Source: Brevundimonas goettingensis
GTDB taxonomy: Bacteria; Pseudomonadota; Alphaproteobacteria; Caulobacterales; Caulobacteraceae
Direction of reading: 5' to 3'
Assembly: GCF_017487405.1 (NCBI RefSeq)
Contig: NZ_CP062222.1
Coordinates: forward strand, 1,535,001 to 1,599,000
Length of the DNA: 64,000 nt
The first letter of the stretch is position 1, and each line of letters opens with the position of its first letter. Positions 38,984 through 49,268 of this stretch are shown here, in pieces. Position numbers and translations under genes: made by a program. The notes beneath the pieces are model-generated. The model made no database searches, was not told the origin of the DNA, and saw only the letters and a list, made by a program, of their open reading frames with translations.

Positions 38984-39139
38984 GAGGGGCGATCTTTCGG
39001 CGGTGGAGACCAACACAATCGTCGGGGCGCGCGGCCGACCCCATCCGTTGAAACCCCGAACGTCCGGACAGCCTTCACCGGGAGCGGATATGGCCAAGGC
39101 GTCTAGGGTTCGGCCCCGCCCCGCCCTATGCTGGCGCCG

Positions 39140-41221
39140 ATGCGGCCGCAGATTCTCTTTCCCCTGTTCGCGGAGGCCACCAGCCTGAAGGGGGTGGGGG
39201 CCAAGGTCGCGCCCCTGATCCAGAAGCTGGCGGGGCCTCTGGTCCGGGACGTCCTGTTCCTGAGCCCGTCGGGCGTGATCACGCGACGCCGCACCAATGC
39301 CGCCGAGGCCGTGGACGGCGAGGTCGGCGTGTTCGACGTGGTCGTCGACCGACTGTTCGTGCCCTCGCGGCCGGGAGCGCCGCTCAAGGTCCGGGCCTCG
39401 GACGACACCGGCTATGTCCACCTTGTCTGGTTCGGCGGCTCGCCCCAGCACATCGACCGCCAGCTGCCGCGCGGCGAGCGGCGGCTGGTCTCGGGCAAGG
39501 TCGAGCGGTTCAACGGCGAGGTGCAGATCCTGCACCCCGACTGGATCGTGCCGCTGGACAAGGGTGAGGAAATCCCGACGGTCGAGCCCGTCTATCCAGC
39601 CACGGCGGGCCTGACCTCGCGGGTGGTCAGGAAGCTGGCGCTTCAGGCCCTGACGGCGGCGCCCGAACTCGCGGAGTGGCAGGACCCGGCCTGGCTGTCG
39701 AAACAGAACTGGCCCGGCTGGCGGCCGGCGCTGGAGGCCCTGCACGCCCCGACCGGCGAACGCGATCTGGAGCCCGACGCCCCGATCCGTCAGCGGCTGG
39801 CCTATGACGAACTGTTCGCCCACCAGCTGGCCCTCGCCCGCCGCCGCCGCGCGCGTCAGATCACGCCCGCCCCGGTCATCCGCCCGGGCCTGGCCTCCGA
39901 CGCCCTCATGGCCGCCCTGCCCTTCACCCTGACGGGCGCGCAAGGCCAGGCCGTCGCCGAGATCCGCGCCGATCTGGCCGGCGGCGAACAGATGGGGCGG
40001 TTGCTGCAGGGCGACGTCGGCTCGGGCAAGACGGCGGTGGCGGCCCTCGCCATGGCCGACGCGGCCTCGAGCGGCTTCCAGGCGGCCCTGATGGCCCCGA
40101 CCGAAATCCTGGCCCGCCAGCACTATCAGCGCCTGTCGCCCATGCTGGAGGCCGCGGGCATCGCCTCGGTCCTGCTGACCGGCCGCGACACCACGGCCGA
40201 GCGGCGCGAACGTCTCGACGCCCTGGCCACCGGCCGGGCCCAGGTCGCCATCGGCACCCACGCCCTGTTCCAGGACGCGGTGCGCTTCGACCGGCTGGGT
40301 CTGGCCGTCATCGACGAACAGCACCGCTTCGGCGTCAATGAACGCCAGCGGCTTCAGGCCAAGGGCGATCCGCGCGTCGGCGGTGTTCACCTCCTGACCA
40401 TGTCGGCGACGCCGATCCCCCGCACCTTGGAGTTGACCCAATACGGCGAGCTGGAGGTCAGCCGGCTGATGGAGAAGCCCCCCGGCCGCACCCCCGTCGC
40501 CACCGCCGTCCTGCCCGGTTCCCGCATCGGCGAGGTGGCGAAACGCCTGAAGGCGGCCATCGAGGGCGGCGCCCAGGCCTACTGGATCTGCCCTCTGGTC
40601 GCCGAGAGCGAGGCGACCGACCTCGCCGCCGCCGAGGCCCGGGCCGAGGACTTGCGCCGTATCCTCCAGGTCGAGGTCGGTCTCGCCCACGGCCAGATGC
40701 CCGGCGCCCGGCGCGAAGCGGTCATGGCCGACTTCGCCGACGGTCGGATCCCCATTCTGGTCGCCACGACCGTGGTCGAGGTCGGGGTCGATGTGCCCAA
40801 CGCCTCCATCATGGTCATCGAACACGCCGACCGCTTCGGCCTGGCCCAGCTGCACCAGCTGCGCGGACGGGTCGGGCGCGGCGCCAAGGCCAGCGCCTGT
40901 ATCCTGCTGTACGGCGACACCTTGGGCGAGACGGCGAAGGAACGGCTGGAGACCCTGCGTCGCACCGAGGACGGGTTCGAAATCGCCGAGGAGGATTTCC
41001 GCCTGCGCGGCGGCGGCGACCCCTTGGGCCTCAAGCAGAGCGGCTTCCCGGCCTATCGCTTCGCCGACCCGATCCGCCACCGCAGCCTGATGCTGGCCGC
41101 CGCCGACGACGCCCGTCTGATCCTCGGCCGCGACCCGGATTTGCTCAGCCCGCGCGGCGAGGCGGTAAAGACGCTGGAGGCCCTGTTCGACTGGCGCAAC
41201 GACCGGCCGGGACTGGACTAG
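39140..41221 (+). CDS. recG: ATP-dependent DNA helicase RecG
   Basis: RecG remodels stalled replication forks and branched DNA. The product of about 693 residues has the N-terminal wedge/OB domain (GVGAKVAPLIQKLAGPLVRDVLF), Walker A GDVGSGKTAVA, motif II DEQHRFGV, motif III TMSATPIPRTL, and the helicase C-terminal half with FGLAQLHQLRGRVGRG. The ATG at 39140 (MRPQILFPLF) is preferred; another in-frame ATG four codons upstream (39128) cannot be excluded, and neither has a strong ribosome-binding site. Confidence 0.96.
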   Translation: MRPQILFPLFAEATSLKGVGAKVAPLIQKLAGPLVRDVLFLSPSGVITRRRTNAAEAVDGEVGVFDVVVDRLFVPSRPGAPLKVRASDDTGYVHLVWFGGSPQHIDRQLPRGERRLVSGKVERFNGEVQILHPDWIVPLDKGEEIPTVEPVYPATAGLTSRVVRKLALQALTAAPELAEWQDPAWLSKQNWPGWRPALEALHAPTGERDLEPDAPIRQRLAYDELFAHQLALARRRRARQITPAPVIRPGLASDALMAALPFTLTGAQGQAVAEIRADLAGGEQMGRLLQGDVGSGKTAVAALAMADAASSGFQAALMAPTEILARQHYQRLSPMLEAAGIASVLLTGRDTTAERRERLDALATGRAQVAIGTHALFQDAVRFDRLGLAVIDEQHRFGVNERQRLQAKGDPRVGGVHLLTMSATPIPRTLELTQYGELEVSRLMEKPPGRTPVATAVLPGSRIGEVAKRLKAAIEGGAQAYWICPLVAESEATDLAAAEARAEDLRRILQVEVGLAHGQMPGARREAVMADFADGRIPILVATTVVEVGVDVPNASIMVIEHADRFGLAQLHQLRGRVGRGAKASACILLYGDTLGETAKERLETLRRTEDGFEIAEEDFRLRGGGDPLGLKQSGFPAYRFADPIRHRSLMLAAADDARLILGRDPDLLSPRGEAVKTLEALFDWRNDRPGLD

Positions 41222-41230
41222 GTCGCTGGA

Positions 41231-42340
41231 CTAGGCGGCCGGGTTGGCCGCCTTCCAGGCGTTCAGGCGATCCTGAACATCGGCCTCAACATCGGCATAG
41301 AACAGATTGTACTGCCGCGCCTTTCTGCGATCCGCCCAGTCCCCGACCTCCTTGAAGGCCTCGGAGTCGGGCATGGTGTGACGCAGCACCCCGCCTCGGC
41401 ACTGGGTGGCGACCAGCCGGTCGAGGAAGGCGGGACGCACGCCCCACTCCAGCCCGGTGGCGTTGGCGGCGCCCAGGTGGCGGCGGGCGGGCACGGGCTG
41501 TTCGTCGGCCGCCCCGCTGACCGGGTTGACGCAAAGGGTCTTGCGGCCGTCCAGATCGACCAGCCGGCCGCGCGCGTTCCAGACCAGGGCCCGACGCAGC
41601 CGCCGCTCGGCTGCTCCGTCGTCGCCCTCCCCGACCTGGGACCAGCCGACCACGCAGCCGGTCTGGGCGCGCGAGGCGCAGGGCGGGACGTTGGGGCTCA
41701 TCTGGTCCACGGCGACCAGGGTGTCGATCTCATAGGCCGCGACCAGACGGCGGCGCAGGGCCGCATCGGGGGCGATCCGGGTCCGCACCAGCCGGTCCAG
41801 CAGGTCGCCGCCCTGCTCCACCCCGGCCAGGACGATCGGTCCCGACGGATGCCGCGCCAGCCAGGCCTCGAAGGCGGCGGCCACATCGCCATAGGCGAAG
41901 GCGCGGGCGTCGCGCGCGTCGGTCCTCAGGGTCAGGCGGGTATAGAGGCTTGCCTGGCGATAGCGGGGGATGCTGATCGCCCCGGCCCGCTCGAACGGCC
42001 CGGCGTAGTTGGGAATGACCACCCGGCGCAGATAGGCGTCGGCGGCGGCGTCGTCGATCGGCCCGTTCCAGTTCCGACCGCCGTCATAGGTGGTGGAGTG
42101 GATGAAGAAGACCGCGGCCACGCCGGACCCGGGCGTCCGCGCCTCGCGCAGGGCCCAACTCGACGCCTGGGCGTAGTCGGGCGCCGGCGGCGGCGTATAG
42201 GTCTGGAACGGCACCTGGGGGTCGAGCCCGGCCTTGAGGATGTCGCCGCGCCAGACGGCCGTCGCCGCCGCGATGATGAAGATCATCGCGAAGCCCAACC
42301 AGCCGACCCACTGGCGCAAGGTCAGCCGGCGGGGCGTCAC
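41231..42340 (-). CDS. DUF3089 alpha/beta-hydrolase-like protein, membrane-anchored
   Basis: The 369-residue product has one N-terminal hydrophobic anchor (about residues 12-28), then a domain with FFIHSTTYDGGRNWNGP and IVLAGVEQGGDLLDRLV, the DUF3089 pattern related to alpha/beta hydrolases; the nucleophile elbow reads GVEQG rather than GxSxG. The start is a GTG at 42340 that overlaps the hldD stop (GTGA), so it is part of the hldE-hldD unit. It converges with recG (9 nt apart). Enzyme activity is unproven. Confidence 0.85.
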   Translation of the reverse strand: MTPRRLTLRQWVGWLGFAMIFIIAAATAVWRGDILKAGLDPQVPFQTYTPPPAPDYAQASSWALREARTPGSGVAAVFFIHSTTYDGGRNWNGPIDDAAADAYLRRVVIPNYAGPFERAGAISIPRYRQASLYTRLTLRTDARDARAFAYGDVAAAFEAWLARHPSGPIVLAGVEQGGDLLDRLVRTRIAPDAALRRRLVAAYEIDTLVAVDQMSPNVPPCASRAQTGCVVGWSQVGEGDDGAAERRLRRALVWNARGRLVDLDGRKTLCVNPVSGAADEQPVPARRHLGAANATGLEWGVRPAFLDRLVATQCRGGVLRHTMPDSEAFKEVGDWADRRKARQYNLFYADVEADVQDRLNAWKAANPAA

Positions 42341-43335
42341 CGGTACTGATCCGGCTGGGACAGGAAGTCCTGGACGTAGCGGCGCACGCCCTCTTCCAGC
42401 GGCGTCGACTGGCCGGGATAGCCGGCGGCGCGGATCCGCCCCATCCGGGCCTCGGTGAAATACTGGTAGCGGTCGCGGATCGAGACCGGGGTATCGACAT
42501 AGTCGATGGCCGGGGTCTTGCCGGCGGCGGCGAAGGTGGCGTTGGCCAGATCGAGGAAGGACCGCGCCTGCCCCGATCCCGCGTTGAACACGCCCGAGAC
42601 GTGCGGCGTGTCCAGCAGCCAGGCGATGATGTCGACCACGTCCTCGACGAAGACGAAGTCCCGCATCTGGCCGCCGTCCGGATAGTTCGGATTGTGCGAG
42701 CGGAACAGGGTCACGGTCTCGCCCGCCGCGACCTTGGGCCAGATCTGGGCCACCACCGACTTCATCGTCCCCTTGTGGCCTTCGTTGGGGCCGTAGACGT
42801 TGAAGAACTTCAGCCCCGCCCACTGGCCCGGCGACTGGCCGCGGTCCGACTGGCGCGCCGCATACTGGTCGAACAGCATCTTGGAATAGCCATAGGCGTT
42901 CAGCGGCCGCAGCGCGCCGAGGCCTTCCAGACTGTCGTCGTCCTCGAACCCGCCGTCCCCGTCACCGTAGGTCGCCGCCGACGAGGCGTAGATGAACCGG
43001 GCGTCGCGGAGCGAGCACCAGTCCCACAGATCGCGCGACAGGATGAAGTTGGTCCGCATGATCAGGTCGGCGTCCTGTTCGGTCGTCGCCGAGATGGCGC
43101 CCATATGGACGACCGCCTCGATCTCTTCCGCATGGCGTTCGAGCTGTTCGAACAGGTCCTCGGGCTCCCAGAAGTCGGCGATCGGGTGCTTTGCCAGGTT
43201 CTTCCACTTGGCCAGGTCGGCCGTCTCCATCCGGTCGCAGACGACGACGTCGTAGCGGTCCTCGCCCGTCAGCCGGGCGACGATGTTGGAGCCTATGAAG
43301 CCGGCCCCGCCGGTCACGACGATCATTCGCCTCAT
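42337..43335 (-). CDS. hldD: ADP-L-glycero-D-manno-heptose 6-epimerase
   Basis: HldD (RfaD) epimerises ADP-D-glycero-D-manno-heptose to the L-form used in the LPS inner core. The 332-residue product is a short-chain dehydrogenase-type epimerase with the NAD(P) motif GGAGFIGSN, catalytic YGYSK, and the family segment KFFNVYGPNEGHKG. The ATG at 43335 has GGGAGA at the right distance and overlaps the expected hldE stop (ATGA), which helps show the hldE frameshift. Confidence 0.96.
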   Translation of the reverse strand: MRRMIVVTGGAGFIGSNIVARLTGEDRYDVVVCDRMETADLAKWKNLAKHPIADFWEPEDLFEQLERHAEEIEAVVHMGAISATTEQDADLIMRTNFILSRDLWDWCSLRDARFIYASSAATYGDGDGGFEDDDSLEGLGALRPLNAYGYSKMLFDQYAARQSDRGQSPGQWAGLKFFNVYGPNEGHKGTMKSVVAQIWPKVAAGETVTLFRSHNPNYPDGGQMRDFVFVEDVVDIIAWLLDTPHVSGVFNAGSGQARSFLDLANATFAAAGKTPAIDYVDTPVSIRDRYQYFTEARMGRIRAAGYPGQSTPLEEGVRRYVQDFLSQPDQYR

Positions 43336-44791
43336 GATGCGTCTCCCGACAGCTTCTCGATGGTCTTGGTGGTGGAGTACCCGTCCTGGAACTGGGCCAG
43401 CTTGACCTCGCCCCCCAGCTCTCGACCAGATCGCCCCCGACCACCCCCTCACGCGTATAGTCCGCGCCCTTGATCAGGACGTCCGGACGCAGGCGCTCGA
43501 TCAGGGCCAGGGGCGTCGGGTCGTCGAAGGAGGTCACCCCGTCGACGCTGGCCAGTCCGCCGATGACGACGGCGCGGCTTTCCAGATCGTTGACCGGACG
43601 GCCGTCGCCCTTCAGCCGGCGCACGGACTCGTCGGTGTTCAGGGCCACGACCAGCCGGTCGCACCAGCTGCGCGCCTGGGCCAGATAGGCGACGTGACCG
43701 CGGTGCAGGATGTCGAAACAGCCGTTGGTGAAGCCGATCCGCAGCCCCTGCCGGCGCCACGTCTCGACCCGCGCGGCCAGTTCCTCGACCGGGGTCACCT
43801 TGGCCTGGGCGAAGGCCGCGTGCTGGCTCATCTCGGCCTCGATCAGCTCGGCCGGAGTGACCACGGCGGTGCCGCTCTTTCCGACCACCACCCCCGAGGC
43901 GAGGATGGCGAACTCCACCGCCCGCTCCAGCGAGGCCCCGGCGCCCAGCGCCAGACCCAGCGAGGCCATACAGGTGTCCCCGGCGCCCGAGACGTCGAAC
44001 ACCTCGCGCGCCCGGCCCGGCAGATGGACGATCGGCGCGTCCCGCCTGGCGATCGACATGCCCTTGCCCGCGCGGGTCACGACGATGGCCTTCGCCGTGG
44101 TGATCGACAGCAGATGGGTCAGGGCCGCCTCGACCTCGGCGTCGGTCCCGACCGCCAGGCCGGTGGCGCCGGCCAGTTCGGAAGCGTTCGGCTTGATCAC
44201 GTCGACGGCGCCATAGCGGGCGAAGTCGCGGCCCTTCGGATCGACGATCACCGGCACGCCCGCATTCTGCCCGGCCCACAGGGCGGCGCGGATCAGCCGT
44301 TCGGTGACGACGCCCTTGTCATAGTCGGACAGCAGGATGGCGGAGGCGCCCGCGAAGACGTCCTCGCGGTCGAAGACGCCGACGGCGATCTCCTCCTCGT
44401 CCAGCCGCAGCAGCTGCTGGCCGGCGGAGACGAAGCGGGTCTTGACGATGGTCGCGGCGCCGTCCGGGCGGGCCACGAAGTCGGCGACCCGGTCCTCGGC
44501 GGCGATCAGGCCGATCAGCTCGTCGCCGGCCGCATCGGGCCCGGCGACGGCGCCCAGACGCGCCTGCCCGCCCATGGCCGCGACGTTGCGCGCGACATTG
44601 CCGACGCCGCCCGGCATCGACACCGTCCGCTTCGTCTTGAGCACGGGAATGGGCGCCTCGGGCGAGACCCGGGTGACGTCGCCATAGACATAGCGGTCCA
44701 GCATCAGGTCGCCGATACAGGCGATGTTCAGCCCCGCGACGCGGTCGAGCAAGGTCTGCAGGGAGCCCAGATCAAGGGTGTGTTCAGCCAT
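43332..44791 (-). CDS. hldE: bifunctional heptose kinase/adenylyltransferase HldE, with an apparent frameshift near the 3' end
   Basis: HldE phosphorylates heptose-7-phosphate and then adenylylates the product for LPS core synthesis. The PfkB kinase domain (GGVGNVARNVAAMGG, DVSGAGDTCMASL) and the nucleotidyltransferase domain (GFTNGCFDILHRGHV) are intact. After residue 458 the frame breaks at a run of six G residues (complement of 43411-43416): as read it runs on out of frame to 42962, making a 609-residue protein. One extra G would restore GGEVKLAQFQDGYSTTKTIE and a TGA overlapping the hldD ATG, for a 486-residue enzyme. Coordinates follow the restored gene. A sequencing error in the G run or a true mutation are both possible. 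Confidence 0.9.
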
Positions 44792-44926
44792 CCGGGTGAC
44801 CTACCGGATTCAGTCCGGTTTCGCCATCCGGGGTTTCGGGCGCCTGAGGAAACCTTTGACCGCGCCGCGACTTGTCCCGGACGGGCTTCACGGGCCTAAG
44901 ACACTGAAACCTCACGGAGCCCAGAC

Positions 44927-46381
44927 TTGCCGAACGCCGACGCCTCGCCCGTCATCCTCTGGTTCCGGCGCGACCTGCGGCTGGCCGACAATCCGGCGCT
45001 GAACGCGGCGGCCGAGACGGGGCGGCCGGTGATCCCGGTCTTCATCCTCGACGAGGCCGGCGACGGGCGCCCCTGGGGCGCGGCCTCGCTGTGGTGGCTG
45101 GACGGCTCGCTGCGCGCCCTGGCCGCCAGTCTGAAGGATCGGGGCGCGCCCCTGCTGCTGAAACGCGGTCATGCCGAGAGCGAACTCAGGCGGCTGATCG
45201 CGGAGACCGGCGCCGATACCGTCTTCATGAACCGGCTGTTCGAGCCCGAGGCCTGGACCCGCGACGCCGACATCGCCCACGGGCTGAAGGACGACGGCGT
45301 CGAATGCCGGGGCTTCAACGGCTCACTAATGGCGAAGCCGGGGTCGGTGCTGACGGGAAGCGGCGGGCCCTACAAGGTCTTCACCCCCTTCAAGAACGCC
45401 CTGCTCGCAAAAGCCGAGGCCCCGCCGCACACCACCGCGCCGCGCGAACTGACGCCGGTGAAGGGGCTGGACAGCGACCACATTGACGACTGGAACCTGA
45501 AGCCGACGAAGCCCGACTGGTCCACCCGTTTCGACTGGACACCCGGCGAGGCGGCGGCGACCGAGGCCCTGCACGCCTTCACCGGCGACGCGCTCAAGAC
45601 CTATTCCATCGGGCGGGATCATCCGGCGGAGGTCGGCGGCAGCCGGCTGTCGCCGCATCTGCATTGGGGCGAGATTCATCCCTGGCGGGTGGTCGAGGCG
45701 GTACAGAAGGCCGCTGCCGACAGACGCGCGCCTCAGGCCGAAGCGGACAAGTTCGTCGCCGAGATCGCCTGGCGCGAATTCTCCGCCCACCTGCTCCACG
45801 CCTTCCCGCAAATCACGGAACGGTCGTTCCGGCCCGAATACGATGCCTTCCCCTGGCGCTCCGATACGAAGGGCTTCAAGGCCTGGACCAGGGGTCAGAC
45901 CGGCTATCCGATCGTTGACGCCGGCATGCGGCAGCTGTGGACCACCGGCTGGATGCACAACCGGGTGCGAATGATCGTCGGCTCCTTTTTGGTCAAGGAT
46001 CTGCTGGTCGACTGGCGCAAGGGCGAGGCCTGGTTCTGGGACACCCTGGTGGACGCCGACCTCGCGAACAATGTCCAGAACTGGCAATGGGTCGCGGGCT
46101 CGGGCGCCGACGCCTCCCCCTTCTTCCGCATCTTCAACCCGACCGCACAGGGCCAGAGGTTTGACGCCGACGGCGACTATGTGCGCCGCTGGGTCCCGGA
46201 ACTGGCCGCCCTCCCCGCCAAATGGGTCCACGCGCCCTGGACCGCGCCGGAAGATGTGCTTGCCAAGGCGAAGGTGCGTCTCGGGACCGACTACCCCAAC
46301 CCCATCCTCGACCACAGCGAGGCCCGCGACCGCGCTCTGGAAGCCCTCAAGGCCATCGCCCGCTCGAAATACGACGACTGA
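44927..46381 (+). CDS. phrB: deoxyribodipyrimidine photo-lyase
   Basis: This FAD-dependent enzyme repairs cyclobutane pyrimidine dimers with visible light. The 484-residue product has the antenna domain start VILWFRRDLRLADNPAL and the FAD domain motifs SRLSPHLHWGEIHP and GYPIVDAGMRQLWTTGWMHN, with the tryptophans NWQWV near the active site. The start is a TTG at 44927 with CGGAG 8 nt upstream. It diverges from hldE (135 nt). Confidence 0.95.
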   Translation: MPNADASPVILWFRRDLRLADNPALNAAAETGRPVIPVFILDEAGDGRPWGAASLWWLDGSLRALAASLKDRGAPLLLKRGHAESELRRLIAETGADTVFMNRLFEPEAWTRDADIAHGLKDDGVECRGFNGSLMAKPGSVLTGSGGPYKVFTPFKNALLAKAEAPPHTTAPRELTPVKGLDSDHIDDWNLKPTKPDWSTRFDWTPGEAAATEALHAFTGDALKTYSIGRDHPAEVGGSRLSPHLHWGEIHPWRVVEAVQKAAADRRAPQAEADKFVAEIAWREFSAHLLHAFPQITERSFRPEYDAFPWRSDTKGFKAWTRGQTGYPIVDAGMRQLWTTGWMHNRVRMIVGSFLVKDLLVDWRKGEAWFWDTLVDADLANNVQNWQWVAGSGADASPFFRIFNPTAQGQRFDADGDYVRRWVPELAALPAKWVHAPWTAPEDVLAKAKVRLGTDYPNPILDHSEARDRALEALKAIARSKYDD

Positions 46382-46525
46382 GGCCCCGACCTCGCATAAG
46401 CTCGCCGACGAAACCCTTGCCGATCAAGGCCCTGCCGATCCGCGACGCCAATCGGCTCGGCGCCCTCCGGAACGGGCTTAGACTGGCGGGTTCCGGTCTT
46501 TGACATCACCATCCAATGAGACGCC

Positions 46526-46667
46526 GAGTGCACGCCCCTGCACTCGAGTGCAAAGCCGGCGCCTTGCTTCTGGAATTAGAAAATGGTTTTCAATCAGAAG
46601 ATTAAAAGTCGATCCTCACGATCAACATCCGCCATTGCACTCGAGTGCAACGTTTTTCCGGAGTGCA
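46526..46667. promoter_or_regulatory. cluster of TGCACTCGAGTGCA palindromes in the phrB-parC gap
   Basis: The 478-nt gap 46382-46859 between the convergent phrB and parC genes holds no credible gene. It has two perfect palindromes, TGCACTCGAGTGCA (46539-46552) and the 16-bp TTGCACTCGAGTGCAA (46635-46650), plus single GAGTGCA half-sites at 46526 and 46661, about 20 bp from each. Between the palindromes lies an AT-rich stretch (46570-46610) with an imperfect inverted repeat, unlike the surrounding base composition. The rest of the gap is the REPIN at 46677-46810. It looks like a protein-binding array or a small-element remnant. Confidence 0.55.
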
Positions 46668-46676
46668 AAACCAAAC

Positions 46677-46810
46677 CCGTCATCCTCGGGCTTGTCCCGA
46701 GGACCCACGGTTCGGCATGGCAGGACGACGACGATCAGTTAATGCCTCTCAGCGGCTCAGATCCCGCTCGCATCCGCCATGGGTCCTCGGGACGAGCCCG
46801 AGGATGACGG
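46677..46810. repeat. REPIN family A, copy 1
   Basis: Two 31-nt arms (46677-46707 and 46780-46810) are inverted copies with one mismatch. Each arm is itself a hairpin, CCTCGGG-CTTGT-CCCGAGG. The arms match a second copy at 50735-50867 almost base for base, while the centres differ. Paired inverted REP sequences of this kind are called REPINs in other bacteria. Confidence 0.9.
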
Positions 46811-46859
46811 CGTGGGCGTGACTGGGTGGAACTACGGCCTCATCCCACCCCGCAGGGCG

Positions 46860-49067
46860 TTACCGGAACTTCCGCAGTCCCCGCGGCCCCATCCGGCCCG
46901 CCCCGGCGCGCTTGCCGAGCCAGTCCTTCCAGTCGGGCCAGTTGCGGCGGCGGCCGCCTCCGTCGGCCCATTCGGGTCCGATCTCGCCGTTGAAGGCGCT
47001 GATGTCCTGCAGCCCGCCCTGTTTGTAGGACTGCAGCTTGACGCCCTTGCCACGGCCCATCTCGGGCAGCTCTTCCGCCTTGAAAATCAAGGTCTTGAGG
47101 TTCTCGCCGATCACCGCGACGTGGTCGGCCGCTCCGAGACGCAGGATGGCCAGGAGGTCGCCGTTCAGCACCTGCTTGCCGCCCCGCTTCTGGGCGACCA
47201 TGTCGTCCTCGGGCGCGATGAAGCCATAGCCGGCCTTCGAGGCCACCAGCAGCTTGGCTCCCGGCTGGTAGGCCAGGACGGCGACGATGTCCGCCTTCTC
47301 CTCCAGCTCGATCATCAGACGCAGCGGCTCGCCGTGGCCACGCCCGCCGGCCAGCTTGTCGGCCCCGATCGTGAAGACCCGGCCGTCCGAGGCGGCGACC
47401 AGGATCTTGTCCGTGGTGAAGGCCGGCACGAGGTAGGCGAGCGCGTCGCCCTCCTTGAACTTGAGCTCCGACGGGTCCTCGACCTTGCCCTTGGCGGCGC
47501 GGATCCAGCCGCGCTCCGACAGGATGACGGTGATGGCCTCGCGCGGGATATAGGCCTCGGGCGCCACGAAGGCCGACGCATCCACAGCCTCGGCGATAGT
47601 CGTGCGGCGCGGCGAGATCATCACCTTGCGGACGGCCGCCAGGTCCTGGCCGATCTTCTTCCACTGCTTGGCCGGCGAGGTGGACAGGGCCTGCAGCATG
47701 GCCAGCTCCTCGGCCAGCGCCTTGTGCTCGTTCTCGATGGCCATCTCCTCGATCCGCGCCAACTGACGCAGGCGGGTGTCGAGGATGTAGTCGGCCTGCA
47801 GCTCGGTCAGGCCGAAGCGCGCGATCAGGACGGCCTTGGGCTGCTCCTCCTCCCGCACGATGCGGATGACCTCGTCGAGGTTCAGGAAGACGATCCGCAG
47901 GCCTTCCAACAGGTGCAGTCGCTTCTCGACCCGCTCGATCCGCCATTGGGCGCGGCGAACCAGAACGTCGCGGCGGTGGTCGAGGAAGGCCTGCAGACAG
48001 GCCTTCAGCCCCATGACGCCGGGCGTGCCCGTGGCATCCAGGACGTTCATGTTGATCGGGAAGCGGACCTCCAGATCGGAGAGCTTGAACAGGCTCTCCA
48101 TCAGGACCTCGGGCTCGATGGTCCGGTTCTTGGGCTCGATGACCAGACGGATGTCCTCGGCCGACTCGTCGCGGACGTCGCCCAGCAGCGGGGCCTTCTT
48201 CTGCTCGATCAGCTCGGCCAGGGCCTCGATCAGCTTGGACTTCTGGACCTGGTAGGGCATCTCGGTGACGATGATCCGCCAGACGCCGCGGCCCAAGTCC
48301 TCGGTCTCCCAGCGGGCGCGCAGCCGCACCCCGCCCCGGCCGGTCTCATAGGCATCGAGGATCGAGGCGTGCCCCTCGACGGCGACGCCGCCGGTCGGGA
48401 AGTCCGGCCCCGGCACGATCTCGGCCAGTTCGGCGGTGGTGACGTCGGGCCGGTCCAGCAGCAGCTGGCAGGCGTCGATCAGCTCCCCGACGTTGTGCGG
48501 CGGGATCGAGGTCGCCATGCCCACGGCGATGCCCGACGACCCGTTGGCCAGCAGGTTGGGGAAGCCGGCCGGGAGGACCGTCGGCTCCTCGTCCTGGTCG
48601 TCGTAGGTCGGGCGGAAGTCGACCGCGTTCTGGTCGATGCCGTCCATCAGCAGGACGGCCGCGGCGGTCAGCTTGCACTCGGTGTAGCGCATGGCCGCGG
48701 CGTTATCGCCGTCGATGTTGCCGAAGTTGCCTTGGCCATCAACCAGCGGATAACGCTGGGAAAAATCTTGGGCCAGACGCACCAGGGCGTCATAGATGGA
48801 GGCGTCGCCGTGCGGGTGATAGCCGCCCATGACCTCGCCGACGACCTTGGCGCACTTGCGCGCCGCCGCCTGCGGGTTCAGCCGCATCTGGTGCATGGCG
48901 TAGAGGATGCGGCGGTGCACCGGCTTGAAGCCGTCGCGCACGTCCGGCAGGGCGCGGTTGGTGATCGTCGACAGGGCATAGGCCAGGTAGCGGCGGCTCA
49001 GCGCCGTCTCCATGGGCTCGTCGATGATACGGCCGCCCTCTGGGGGCGGAGGCGTGTGGATGGTCAT
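46860..49067 (-). CDS. parC: DNA topoisomerase IV subunit A
   Basis: ParC is the DNA-cleaving subunit of topoisomerase IV, which decatenates chromosomes. The 735-residue product has catalytic Tyr132 (AAMRYTE), the HPHGD quinolone-region motif and a beta-pinwheel C-terminal domain. Its length, and a degenerate rather than canonical GyrA-box (QKRGGKQ), favour ParC over GyrA. In the quinolone-resistance region, the positions equal to E. coli Ser80 and Glu84 are Ala89 and Asp93. The ATG at 49067 is used; five further codons upstream are open. Confidence 0.95.
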   Translation of the reverse strand: MTIHTPPPPEGGRIIDEPMETALSRRYLAYALSTITNRALPDVRDGFKPVHRRILYAMHQMRLNPQAAARKCAKVVGEVMGGYHPHGDASIYDALVRLAQDFSQRYPLVDGQGNFGNIDGDNAAAMRYTECKLTAAAVLLMDGIDQNAVDFRPTYDDQDEEPTVLPAGFPNLLANGSSGIAVGMATSIPPHNVGELIDACQLLLDRPDVTTAELAEIVPGPDFPTGGVAVEGHASILDAYETGRGGVRLRARWETEDLGRGVWRIIVTEMPYQVQKSKLIEALAELIEQKKAPLLGDVRDESAEDIRLVIEPKNRTIEPEVLMESLFKLSDLEVRFPINMNVLDATGTPGVMGLKACLQAFLDHRRDVLVRRAQWRIERVEKRLHLLEGLRIVFLNLDEVIRIVREEEQPKAVLIARFGLTELQADYILDTRLRQLARIEEMAIENEHKALAEELAMLQALSTSPAKQWKKIGQDLAAVRKVMISPRRTTIAEAVDASAFVAPEAYIPREAITVILSERGWIRAAKGKVEDPSELKFKEGDALAYLVPAFTTDKILVAASDGRVFTIGADKLAGGRGHGEPLRLMIELEEKADIVAVLAYQPGAKLLVASKAGYGFIAPEDDMVAQKRGGKQVLNGDLLAILRLGAADHVAVIGENLKTLIFKAEELPEMGRGKGVKLQSYKQGGLQDISAFNGEIGPEWADGGGRRRNWPDWKDWLGKRAGAGRMGPRGLRKFR

Positions 49068-49268
49068 GCGGGATCGAATCACTCAGGCGGATCGCGAAGT
49101 CTAGCCGGGATTGAACCGGACGCGCATCGACCGGGGATCGAACCGGGGACAGCCCACGCAATCCAGACGCTCCGTGGCGTCGGAAGCCGACATTCCCGTC
49201 ACGCCCGAACGCCAAAGTCGAAACGGAGCGCACAGGCGGAACTTGTGGTTGAGGGAGCCGTTCTGTCT

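Noticed and set aside
37985..41080. A 1031-codon minus-strand frame across recG ending in mscS
   Set aside because: Only the part from the ATG at 38983 is coding; the upstream part is antisense to recG.
42962..43331. C-terminal extension of HldE overlapping hldD
   Set aside because: This is hldD sequence read out of frame after the frameshift; Arg/Pro-rich with no homology features.
46526..46667. The palindrome cluster as a parS or CRISPR-like site
   Set aside because: The core does not resemble the Caulobacter parS sequence (GTTTCACGTGAAAC), and there are too few, unevenly spaced copies for a CRISPR array.
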